Shown: positions 1 through 5,664, numbered from the stretch's first letter. The stretch: DNA of 6,494 nt from Desulfobacteraceae bacterium (GCA_030642545.1 DAOWNP010000145.1:1-6494), one strand, 5' to 3'. Notes: a model not told the origin generated them from the sequence alone. Translations and numbers: made by a program.

Positions 1-425
1 GTTCAATGAGCAAATCAATGACTTGAGCATTAATTTTAGGGGAAGATAATGGCAATATTTTTTGACAAGAAGCAATCATAGTTCTTCTTATATCAGATTA
101 TTTGCTCTGTGTCCCGAACTTTTTTAAAAAAATTGATAAAAAATTACCAACTCGAATATTTACAATCTTGCACAAAGAAGGGGCGTAAAAAAGCGTTACA
201 TTATTTGCATCTTATCATGCGGGAAGAGCGGTTAATGTCATTCTGACAGCGAGCTACTGGGAAATTGGAAGACGAATTGTTGAGTATGAACAAAAGGGTA
301 AAAAAAAAAGCAAAATATGGTTCAGAATTATTACAGCAACTTTCTTCAGACCTGACCAAAAAATTCGGATGTGGATTTTCAGAACGAAATCTGCAACAAA
401 TGAGGTTGTTTTACACACTATGGCA

Positions 426-452
426 AATTCCGCAGACAGTGTCTGCGGAATT
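426..452. repeat. 27-bp perfect palindrome inside the DUF1016 remnant
   Basis: Two 13-nt arms, AATTCCGCAGACA and TGTCTGCGGAATT, flank a single central G at 439. In the frame of the DUF1016 remnant it encodes IPQTVSAEF. Because it is a palindrome, the reverse strand encodes the same kind of peptide. A second partial copy lies exactly 39 bp (13 codons) downstream and a diverged copy lies at 607-633. It looks like a REP-like repeat that entered or expanded within a coding sequence without breaking it. Confidence 0.85.
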
Positions 453-471
453 CATCGGCTCTGAAAAATCG

Positions 472-490
472 TAGACAGTGTCTGCGGAAT
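472..490. repeat. Partial copy of the ACAGTGT-centred palindrome
   Basis: Positions 473-490 match 434-451 of the first palindrome over 18 bases (AGACAGTGTCTGCGGAAT). The left arm has decayed to roughly AAATCGTAGACA, so the symmetry is lost. The offset of 39 bp keeps the repeat in frame with the DUF1016 remnant (QTVSAE repeated after 13 codons), except that the first codon is TAG instead of CAG. Confidence 0.75.
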
Positions 491-606
491 GTTAAATGAA
501 AGTGTAGACCTGTTTTTGATTAAAGCTATGACAGCTAATGAATTAAGATAGAATCAAGCCAGAAAATGTATAATTTTCAGATTTGTTGTCAATATCTTAA
601 ATCTTT

Positions 607-633
607 AATTTCCGAGACAGTGTCTCGGAAATT
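607..633. repeat. Diverged 27-bp perfect palindrome of the same family
   Basis: Arms AATTTCCGAGACA and TGTCTCGGAAATT flank a central G at 620. It has the same length, centre and layout as the palindrome at 426-452, with compensating changes in both arms: the GC of CCGCAGACA/TGTCTGCGG is lost symmetrically. Symmetric divergence suggests that the hairpin or symmetry itself has been maintained, or that copies spread as pre-formed palindromes. It ends 14 bp before the brxL remnant. Confidence 0.85.
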
Positions 634-647
634 GCACATAATCATAC

Positions 648-902
648 ATGGCTATTACTTATTATTACGGTTGCAAACCTGTTCAATCTCAGGTGGTCTG
701 TCTTGGTGGTAATATTATACCGACTACAAATCTATCTGAAACCTTACAGGTAGCTTTTGATTCAGGTGCAAAGCAAATCCTGATACCAACCAGCAGTGTA
801 GGCGATATTCCAACAATACCCGGGGAACTGTTTGCCAAGTTCCAGACCAGCTTCTATTCTGATCCGGTTGATGCTGCATTTAAGGCTCTTGGTGTTGAAT
901 AG
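648..902 (+). pseudogene. brxL: C-terminal remnant of BREX Lon-like protease BrxL
   Basis: The 84 codons read KPVQSQVVCLGGNIIP, LSETLQVAFDSGAKQILIP, DIPTIPGELFAKFQTSFYSD and PVDAAFKALGVE. This is the extreme C-terminus of the BrxL family, the AAA+ protein with a Lon-protease-like C-terminal domain found in type 1 BREX phage-defence systems; the closing FKALGVE is characteristic. Full BrxL is about 670-700 residues, so roughly 12 percent remains. Compared with the family pattern VVLGdmSLGGnIIP, about five residues appear to be deleted after QVV. No Shine-Dalgarno sequence precedes the ATG, and the same frame is closed by TAA at 639-641. No other BREX gene (brxA, brxB, brxC, pglX, pglZ) is visible. 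It keeps the natural stop, so this is a 5'-truncated relic. Family recognition comes from remembered consensus, not a search. Confidence 0.82.
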
Positions 903-955
903 AGATATGTCACAGATTTCTTTAAATCAAGGTTTTTTACAAAATCAGAGATAAA

Positions 956-1078
956 ATGTTGGCTTATAATGAAGAAAAAAAAGTAGATTTTTTAAAAGAG
1001 ATTAAAAAATATTACGGCGATTTTTGCGATACAGCCCTAAAAGAAAGTAATAAGGTTTTAAATAAGCTTTATGATTAA
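956..1078 (+). CDS. Possible 40-residue hypothetical protein
   Basis: An open frame encodes a lysine- and glutamate-rich peptide (MLAYNEEKKVDFLKEIKKYY then GDFCDTALKESNKVLNKLYD) that would form one or two amphipathic helices. I do not recognise it. No convincing ribosome binding site precedes the ATG (only CAGAG nine to five bases upstream). The frame is open a further ten codons upstream without a better start, so it may instead be the tail of another lost gene, in keeping with the decayed neighbours. It was too short for a standard gene caller and is listed only because its composition looks protein-like. Confidence 0.25.
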   Translation: MLAYNEEKKVDFLKEIKKYYGDFCDTALKESNKVLNKLYD

Positions 1079-1255
1079 ATTTTTCAATCATATTTTTTGG
1101 TGTTAATTTAAATTCTTTGCCTTTCTAATTGAAAAAAACTTTAATTTCGTGTACATTTTCCTTATTAAATATTAGTAAAGATAAAAGGATTAAAGCTTGA
1201 ATTTTGACAGATAACAGATTAATGTTCTTGAAATGCTAAATTAATTATAATTTTT
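1079..1255. other. AT-rich gap with no gene recognised
   Basis: Stops occur in all frames on both strands at short intervals. The only structure seen is a weak AT-only inverted repeat, TTTTTCAAT at 1080-1088 and ATTGAAAAA at 1128-1136, with a 39-nt loop. The loop is too long for it to count as a terminator. Confidence 0.5.
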
Positions 1256-1329
1256 CAGTAGTGTCTGGTTAGAATCTTTCCGTATTTTGTCTATTTTGTT
1301 TCTTGCAATTTCCTAACGAGACACCACTG
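1256..1329. mobile_element. 74-bp MITE-like element with terminal inverted repeats
   Basis: The left end CAGTAGTGTCTGGTTAG (1256-1272) is matched by the right end CTAACGAGACACCACTG (1313-1329) in inverted orientation, 15 of 17 positions. ATAATTTT occurs immediately outside on both sides (1247-1254 with one extra T, and 1330-1337), which looks like an 8-bp target-site duplication; a 7-bp duplication with the element ending at 1255/1330 is equally possible. Nothing inside can encode a transposase. The layout fits a minimal non-autonomous derivative of an insertion sequence. The parental IS family is not assigned. Confidence 0.65.
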
Positions 1330-1356
1330 ATAATTTTGATAAAAAGTATTGTAATT

Positions 1357-1375
1357 AATAATGATAATTAGTATC
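1357..1375. promoter_or_regulatory. Fur-box-like 19-mer upstream of the thiolase
   Basis: AATAATGATAATTAGTATC matches the classical Fur box GATAATGATAATCATTATC at 16 of 19 positions. It lies about 140 bp before the thiolase start and just downstream of the MITE-like element. Chance matches are easier in such AT-rich DNA, and Desulfobacterota Fur sites can differ from the enterobacterial consensus, so this is only a candidate. Iron-dependent control would be sensible for a locus whose enzymes need Fe-S clusters, but that is inference. Confidence 0.3.
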
Positions 1376-1411
1376 TGTTTTGTTGAATATTTCTATTTCT
1401 ATTTCAATTTT

Positions 1412-1483
1412 GGGACAAAAGTGGTAGTTAATTGTCCCTAAAGGGAATAGCTTGTGATTTTGATTTGTTTTTTGGACAATTAA
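1412..1483. promoter_or_regulatory. Phased GGACAA inverted/direct repeats in the thiolase leader
   Basis: GGGACAA at 1412-1418 is the reverse complement of TTGTCCC at 1432-1438. TTAATTGTCC at 1428-1437 is also the perfect 10-nt reverse complement of GGACAATTAA at 1474-1483. TCCCT (1435-1439) can additionally pair with AGGGA (1442-1446). The repeated half-sites start about 20 and 42 bp apart, close to two and four helical turns. They could be an operator array for a regulator, or in RNA a set of mutually exclusive stems ahead of the thiolase start. No convincing sigma-70 or sigma-54 promoter was found in this stretch. Confidence 0.4.
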
Positions 1484-1516
1484 AAATTGAAATTTGAAAT
1501 GAATAGGAGAAAAAAA

Positions 1517-2692
1517 ATGAAAGAGTGTGTTATTATTGATGGTGTAAGGTCAGCTAATGTACGAGCTCATGCAGAAAAAGGGTGGTTTAGAAATGTAATG
1601 CCTGATGTTATACTGGAAAAAGTTTATAAAGCTTTATTTGAAAGAAATCCTAAGGTAAACCCTTCTGATGTTGAAGCAGTTTTTTGTGGAACAGCAAATC
1701 AATCAGGATCTACAAATGATATAGCGAGGTTTGGGTGGCTTGCTGCCGGTCTTCCTGAAAGTGTAGCAGCCAATGGAATCGGTCAGCAGTGTCCTTCTGG
1801 TATGTCAGCAATAATACATGCTGCAAGAGCTATTATGTGTGGTGAGGGCGATACTTATGTGGCTGCTGGAGTTGAGGATATGCAGCATGTTCCCATGGGA
1901 AATGCCATGGAATTCCCCGCGGGTCTTATGGACAGGTATGATATTGCTGAAATACCTATGGGAGCTACAGCAGAAAAGGTTGCAGATAAGTATAATATTG
2001 AAAGAATAGATATGGAAACTATGGCTCTGTGGAGTCACAGAAAAGCTGATGAAGCAACTAAAAACGGTAATTTTAGAAAAGAGATTGTTCCTATAGAGGG
2101 AGAAGATCTTGAGGGAAATAAGTTTATAGTTGATAAAGATCAATGGGTAAGAGGTTCTGTTTCCATGGAAAAGATGGCAACCATGGGTACTCCTTTTAAA
2201 GAAGATGGCAAAGTAACTGCTGCAACATCCTCTCCACTGACAACAGGAGCGTGTGCTCTTTTAATGATGGATAGGGAAAAAGCGGATAAACTGGGGCTTT
2301 CATATTCAGTAAAATATGTGGGCGGAGCAATGGCAGGTAATGATCCAACCTTGATGGGAGTGGGACCGATATTTTCAGTGACTAAGCTTTTAGACAGAGC
2401 TTCCTTAAAACCGAAAGATATTGATTTGTGGGAATTAAATGAAGCATTTGGAAGCCAGTCTCTTGCTGTTGTAAGAGAGCTTGGTATCGCAGAAAATGCA
2501 CCTTTTGATAATATTAATATATGGGGTGGTGCTCTTGCTTTGGGTCATCCTTTGGGAGAATCAGGAGCAAGAATAGTTGTAACCTTAAATAATATTCTTA
2601 AAACAGATAGAACTGATGTTAAATATGCTGTTGCCACACTGTGTGGCGGTTTTGGTAATTCCAGTTCTACTCTTTGGGAAAGAGTAGGGTAG
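1517..2692 (+). CDS. Thiolase family protein, probable arylsuccinyl-CoA (BbsB/BnsB-type) thiolase
   Basis: This 391-residue protein is a cytoplasmic thiolase that cleaves a 3-ketoacyl-CoA using CoA. The nucleophile is Cys92 in QQCPSGMSA, followed by Asn308 in NEAF, His344 in GHPLG and the second catalytic Cys376 in LCGGFGN. The usual glycine-rich CxGGGxG is thus altered to CGGFGN. The mid-region VTAATSSPLTTGACA (233-247) resembles the degradative FadI-type VTAANSSxLTDGA segment more than the biosynthetic VTAGNASG. ATG 1517 is chosen because AGGAGA at 1505-1510 is spaced 6 nt before it; a TTG at 1487 would add ten residues but has no ribosome site. The neighbouring X-succinate synthase makes its likely substrate benzoylsuccinyl-CoA or a relative (naphthoyl-, hydroxybenzoyl-), giving succinyl-CoA plus the aroyl-CoA; this is inference from context. 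Known BbsB works with a small zinc-binding partner, BbsA, which is absent here. A generic beta-oxidation thiolase is the alternative. The family assignment is near certain; the substrate is not. Confidence 0.93.
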   Translation: MKECVIIDGVRSANVRAHAEKGWFRNVMPDVILEKVYKALFERNPKVNPSDVEAVFCGTANQSGSTNDIARFGWLAAGLPESVAANGIGQQCPSGMSAIIHAARAIMCGEGDTYVAAGVEDMQHVPMGNAMEFPAGLMDRYDIAEIPMGATAEKVADKYNIERIDMETMALWSHRKADEATKNGNFRKEIVPIEGEDLEGNKFIVDKDQWVRGSVSMEKMATMGTPFKEDGKVTAATSSPLTTGACALLMMDREKADKLGLSYSVKYVGGAMAGNDPTLMGVGPIFSVTKLLDRASLKPKDIDLWELNEAFGSQSLAVVRELGIAENAPFDNINIWGGALALGHPLGESGARIVVTLNNILKTDRTDVKYAVATLCGGFGNSSSTLWERVG

Positions 2693-2699
2693 TTTTTTT
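2665..2699 (+). terminator. Intrinsic terminator embedded in the thiolase 3' end
   Basis: CTACTCTTT (2667-2675) and AAAGAGTAG (2679-2687) form a perfect 9-bp stem with a GGG loop, extendable by two G-U pairs. Seven T (2693-2699) follow directly after the stop codon. The stem is inside the codons for the C-terminal STLWERVG. It should end the thiolase transcript at its own stop codon, which separates it from the glycyl radical enzyme gene downstream. Confidence 0.72.
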
Positions 2700-2729
2700 A
2701 GTAAAAATTTTTGAATTTATTTTGTTATA

Positions 2730-2795
2730 GACAGTGTTGACACTATAGGCTTAAATCGTATAGAGTTGATACTGTCAAGGGTTTATGCGATAAAC
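2730..2795 (+). promoter_or_regulatory. Probable sigma-70 promoter with overlapping symmetric repeats for the glycyl radical enzyme operon
   Basis: TTGACA (2737-2742) is a perfect -35 box, 16 bp before TATAGA (2759-2764), a 4/6 -10 box. Transcription from here would leave a leader of about 260 nt. Several repeats overlap it. GACAGT (2730-2735) and ACTGTC (2771-2776) are inverted. GTTGACACTAT (2736-2746) and GTTGATACTGT (2765-2775) are direct repeats 29 bp apart with 9 of 11 positions equal. GTTTAT-GCG-ATAAAC (2781-2795) is a small perfect hairpin or dyad. Overlap of the repeats with both promoter boxes fits repression by a DNA-binding regulator, inferred. No sigma-54 motif (TGGCAC-N5-TTGC type) was seen. 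Confidence 0.5.
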
Positions 2796-2833
2796 AGATT
2801 ATTTATCAAACATATAAGGGCATAATTGACCCA

Positions 2834-2881
2834 AATAAAGCCGAATAAAAAAATATTTTTCCCGCTGTTATTTTTTTTTTT
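2834..2881 (+). terminator. Weak stem followed by T11 in the operon leader (possible attenuator)
   Basis: AATAAAGC (2834-2841) pairs with GCTGTTATT (2864-2872) with one bulged G. The inner AAAAATATTTTT (2849-2860) is self-complementary, and eleven T run from 2871 to 2881. The stem is mostly A-U, so it would be a weak terminator. It lies between the probable promoter and the enzyme start, so if active it would act as an attenuator rather than as an operon end. The remaining 148 bp to the start codon is very AT-rich and holds no gene. Confidence 0.3.
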
Positions 2882-3029
2882 AATTAAAACAAATACTTAG
2901 GTAAAGACTATTTTTTTAGCATTGAAATTGCATGTATAAATTTTTATATTAAATGTATTAGTAAAAAAATATAATTTTTTGTAAGATTAGATTATTAATA
3001 TTTATTATAAAACTGTGAGGAGAAAAATT

Positions 3030-5528
3030 ATGACAGACTTATCAACAAAAGTAAAAGAGTTTGAAGATAAGCAGGAATGGTGGTGGGCAGCTGAACAAAA
3101 ACGAACAAAACGGCTTGATTATTTAAGAAAAGCCATATGGAAAAAAGGTGCTATTGGTGGTCAGTATCCTCCAGGGATTAAAGTTGATCTTGAAAGATCT
3201 CTTCTTGGAAAAGAGGCATGGGAAGAGGGCGAAATTATGCCTGAACCTGTAATTATAAAAACAGCTAAGATGTTTGCACATGTTTTAGATAATAAAACAA
3301 TTTTTATTACAGATATGGCACAGCTTGTTGGATATGTAGGAAGTCTTCCTCATACAATGTACTGGGATGCATCAGCAGCTGAAATAGTAAATGATGAAGT
3401 ATATAATGATCCCACAGCATGTCCGGAACCTGAAGAAGAAAACAGAAAAGTAATGCAGGATGTTTGTAATTATTGGGCTGGTAAGACAGAAATGAGTCGT
3501 ATTATGCCTCATTATGACTTAGAAGATATGATGAAGATTCTTGCAGGCTGTATTGGCTGGGGAGCTCCTTCTGCAAAGCATGGTTACTCCGGTAAAGATT
3601 ATGAGTATCTTATGACAGGAAAACGAGGTTTTCAGGATATAGCTGATGAAATAGGTAAAAATCTTGATCAGACAGATGAAGATCTTTTTGAAAAGCCTGT
3701 TACTGCAGATCCTTTGTCTTCATACCAGAAGATTAATAACTGGGAAGCAATGGAAATTTGTCTTGATGCATGTATAAGGCATGCCAAACGTTATGCAAGA
3801 CTGGCAAAAAATTTAGCTGAAAATTTTGAGACAGATTCAAAGAGAAAAGAGGAGCTTCTTCAGGTAGCTGAAGTATGTGAACAGGTGCCGGCAAGATCTC
3901 CAAGAACACTTCAGGAATCATTGCAATATGATATTTTTATTCAGCTTTTCAGTAGGCATGAGTCAATTGAAGGTGCCTGGCCTGCAAGACCTGATTATTA
4001 TCATGGTCAATATTACGAAAAAGATGTAGAAGTTGAAAAAAATATTACAAAAGAAGAAGCCTATGACCTTATTGGAGAATTTATAATCAGGGCTGCTGAA
4101 GTTTGTCAATATAAGGTAAAATGGGCAAGAGAAGGGCTTCAGGGGATTGACGGCACATGGGTTTGGACAATAGGCGGAGTAAAACAAGATGGTAGTGATG
4201 CCTGTAATGGTATGACAATAGCTCTTCTTCAGGTAGCAAGACTTATTAGAGTTGCAAATCCAACTTTTGGTTTCAGATGGCATCCAAAGGTAAAAGATGA
4301 AGTATTAAAAGAGTGTTTTGAGTGTATCAGGCAGGGTCTGGGTTATCCATCCATGAGAAACGACCCGCTTCTTGTTCAAAATACTGTACACTGGTACGGA
4401 CATCCGGTAGAAGAGGCAAGAACATGGGTACATCAGGCATGTATGTCTCCGGCTCCTACAACAAAACGTGGTTTTCAGTCAATGCGTATGGCAAGTGCCA
4501 CAGCAAATTGTGCTAAAATAATTGAATATGTATTTACAAGAGGTTTTGATAAAGTTGTAAATATGCAGATAGCTGCAGAAACACCTGATCCTGTAGAGTT
4601 TAAAACTTTTGATCAGTTTTATGATGCATGGACTACTCAAATGAAGAGTATTTTCTGTACGCTGGTAAGAGCTGTTAATGTTTCTCGTCAGGTAGGTACA
4701 AAAGAGACTCCAAGACCGTATTTGTCAGGTATATCAGAGAGATCTGTTGAAAGCGGGCTTGAAGTTAATGATCCTTCGATTGAACGGGGTAATGCATGGA
4801 TAACAGCTTTTACATGGGTTGAAAATGCAGATAGTCTTGCAGCAGTTAAGAAACTTGTTTATGATGAAAAAAGATACAGTATAGAGGAATTGGTAAAAGC
4901 TATTGATGCTAATTGGGAAGGTTATGAAGAAATGCGTATAGCTTTTGTCAATGATGCTCCAAAATGGGGTAATGATGATGATTATGTAGATGATATTATG
5001 CTTAAATGCTTAAGAACATGTGCAGCTTTTTCAAAAGAACTTCGTTGTCCGTGTGGTAATCCCTGGCCTATATTACCTGAAAATGTTAGTGGAAATATCC
5101 ATTATGGAAATATTGTTGGAGCTCTTCCAAATGGCAGGCGTCTTGGAGATGCATTGTATGATGGTGGAATATCACCAGGACCTGGTTTAGATAAAAATGG
5201 TCCTACAGCAGTACTAAACTCATGTGCAAAAATTGATCATGTTACAGATGGTCGTGCATTTCTTCTTAACCAGAGATTGTCACCTACTCAGCTTTCAGGA
5301 GAAAAAGGTTATCAACTTTGGAAATCATATATGAGAACATGGGCTGATCTTGGGCTTGATCATGTTCAATTTAATATGGTTGATGATTCTACATTGCATG
5401 CAGCTCAAAGAGATCCTGAAAAATATCCTGAAGTTATTGTTCGTGTTGCAGGATATAGTGCTCATTTTGTAGATATTAGCAGAAAGACACAGGATAATAT
5501 TATCCAAAGAACAGTACAGGGTATTTAA
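3030..5528 (+). CDS. bssA: Glycyl radical enzyme, X-succinate synthase large (alpha) subunit, BssA/NmsA/HbsA/AssA group
   Basis: This 832-residue cytoplasmic enzyme is the catalytic subunit of a fumarate-adding complex: it activates a hydrocarbon C-H bond by radical chemistry and adds the carbon to fumarate, giving a substituted succinate. Residues from about 15 to 690 form the pyruvate-formate-lyase-like domain. Cys471 in HQACMSPAPT is the thiyl-radical residue, and Gly808 in VIVRVAGYSAHF is the glycyl-radical site; their 337-residue separation is as in BssA. The Cys is followed by Met-Ser-Pro rather than the Val-Glu of dehydratase and lyase branches, which marks the succinate synthase branch. 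Arg486, 15 residues after the Cys, matches the arginine held to bind fumarate in BssA. The residue before the Cys is Ala470, where Thauera BssA is remembered to have a bulky Leu, so the pocket may suit a substrate other than toluene. ATG 3030 has AGGAG at 3018-3022, 7 nt away; the GTG at 3015 overlaps that site. The symbol denotes the family; toluene, p-cresol, 2-methylnaphthalene or alkane cannot be chosen from here. The activating enzyme is not in the window. Confidence 0.95.
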   Translation: MTDLSTKVKEFEDKQEWWWAAEQKRTKRLDYLRKAIWKKGAIGGQYPPGIKVDLERSLLGKEAWEEGEIMPEPVIIKTAKMFAHVLDNKTIFITDMAQLVGYVGSLPHTMYWDASAAEIVNDEVYNDPTACPEPEEENRKVMQDVCNYWAGKTEMSRIMPHYDLEDMMKILAGCIGWGAPSAKHGYSGKDYEYLMTGKRGFQDIADEIGKNLDQTDEDLFEKPVTADPLSSYQKINNWEAMEICLDACIRHAKRYARLAKNLAENFETDSKRKEELLQVAEVCEQVPARSPRTLQESLQYDIFIQLFSRHESIEGAWPARPDYYHGQYYEKDVEVEKNITKEEAYDLIGEFIIRAAEVCQYKVKWAREGLQGIDGTWVWTIGGVKQDGSDACNGMTIALLQVARLIRVANPTFGFRWHPKVKDEVLKECFECIRQGLGYPSMRNDPLLVQNTVHWYGHPVEEARTWVHQACMSPAPTTKRGFQSMRMASATANCAKIIEYVFTRGFDKVVNMQIAAETPDPVEFKTFDQFYDAWTTQMKSIFCTLVRAVNVSRQVGTKETPRPYLSGISERSVESGLEVNDPSIERGNAWITAFTWVENADSLAAVKKLVYDEKRYSIEELVKAIDANWEGYEEMRIAFVNDAPKWGNDDDYVDDIMLKCLRTCAAFSKELRCPCGNPWPILPENVSGNIHYGNIVGALPNGRRLGDALYDGGISPGPGLDKNGPTAVLNSCAKIDHVTDGRAFLLNQRLSPTQLSGEKGYQLWKSYMRTWADLGLDHVQFNMVDDSTLHAAQRDPEKYPEVIVRVAGYSAHFVDISRKTQDNIIQRTVQGI

Positions 5529-5550
5529 TAATATTTTATACAAATAATAA

Positions 5551-5616
5551 ATAAATTTACGCTGCAAAAAAAAGACGCTTTATTATAGTTTTTTATATTT
5601 TGTGGCGTAAATTTGT
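5551..5616 (+). promoter_or_regulatory. Long-loop hairpin between the large and small subunit genes
   Basis: AAATTTACGC (5553-5562) and GCGTAAATTT (5605-5614) are perfect 10-nt inverted repeats, extended outward by one G-U and one A-U pair. The 42-nt loop contains a second small stem, AAAG-ACG-CTTT (5571-5581), and a T-rich stretch. It fills the 136-bp gap between the enzyme stop and the next start. It could be an mRNA processing or stabilising element that sets the ratio of the two subunits. It is not a typical terminator because no T run follows the outer stem. Confidence 0.55.
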
Positions 5617-5664
5617 TATATGAGAAAATTATTTTTAAACATTAATAAAAAAAAGGTGTTTATT

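Larger units (their letters stand above)
189..495 (+). pseudogene. Broken DUF1016 (YhcG-type PDDEXK nuclease family) N-terminal domain
   Basis: Two adjoining frames together read as the helical N-terminal domain of DUF1016 proteins, the family whose C-terminal half is a PDDEXK-type nuclease. From 189 the first frame gives HAGRAVNVILTASYWEIGRR then IVEYEQKG. The second frame continues AKYGSELLQQLSSDLTKKFG, then FSERNLQQMRLFYTLW and a QTVSAEF segment. The family hallmark YWEIGrRIvEyEqkG...YGeeLL..LS.dLt..FGrGFS.rNLq.MR.FY is visible. The frames join across a run of ten A (300-309); nine would restore the frame. No start codon is evident, and an in-frame TAA lies at 186-188. A TAG at 472-474 stands where the neighbouring repeat copy has CAG (Gln), and a TAA follows at 493-495. 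The rest of the N-terminal domain and the whole nuclease half are missing. I read it as a decayed gene. Sequencing error or slippage at the A run could explain the frameshift but not the stops or the lost C-terminus. Confidence 0.8.

Noticed and set aside
2..49. Rightward frame ending at TAA 47-49 that could be the tail of a gene from the left
   Set aside because: Sixteen codons with no recognisable motif.
1..79. Leftward open frame from ATG at 79 to the window edge (MIASCQKILPLSSPKINAQV...)
   Set aside because: Only about 26 codons are visible, the possible ribosome site is weak (AAGAAG), and the family is not recognised. It could be the start of a gene to the left but cannot be supported.
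62..93. TTGACA at 62-67 with TTATAT at 88-93 as a promoter
   Set aside because: 20-bp spacing and a poor -10 box; the only frame downstream is a broken gene without a start.
426..633. The three palindromes as a CRISPR array
   Set aside because: Copies are not evenly spaced, the spacers are unequal (about 12 and 117 bp), one copy is partial, and no cas gene is present.
1204..1251. TTGACA at 1204 and TATAAT at 1246 as a promoter
   Set aside because: Spacing of 36 bp is far outside the workable range and neither box has a good partner.
1805..2143. 112-codon frame on the - strand inside the thiolase
   Set aside because: Shadow of the thiolase reading frame; composition is Ser/Ile/Phe-rich nonsense with no motif.
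3963..4283. 106-codon - strand frame inside the glycyl radical enzyme
   Set aside because: Antisense shadow of a conserved coding region, no ribosome site or motif.
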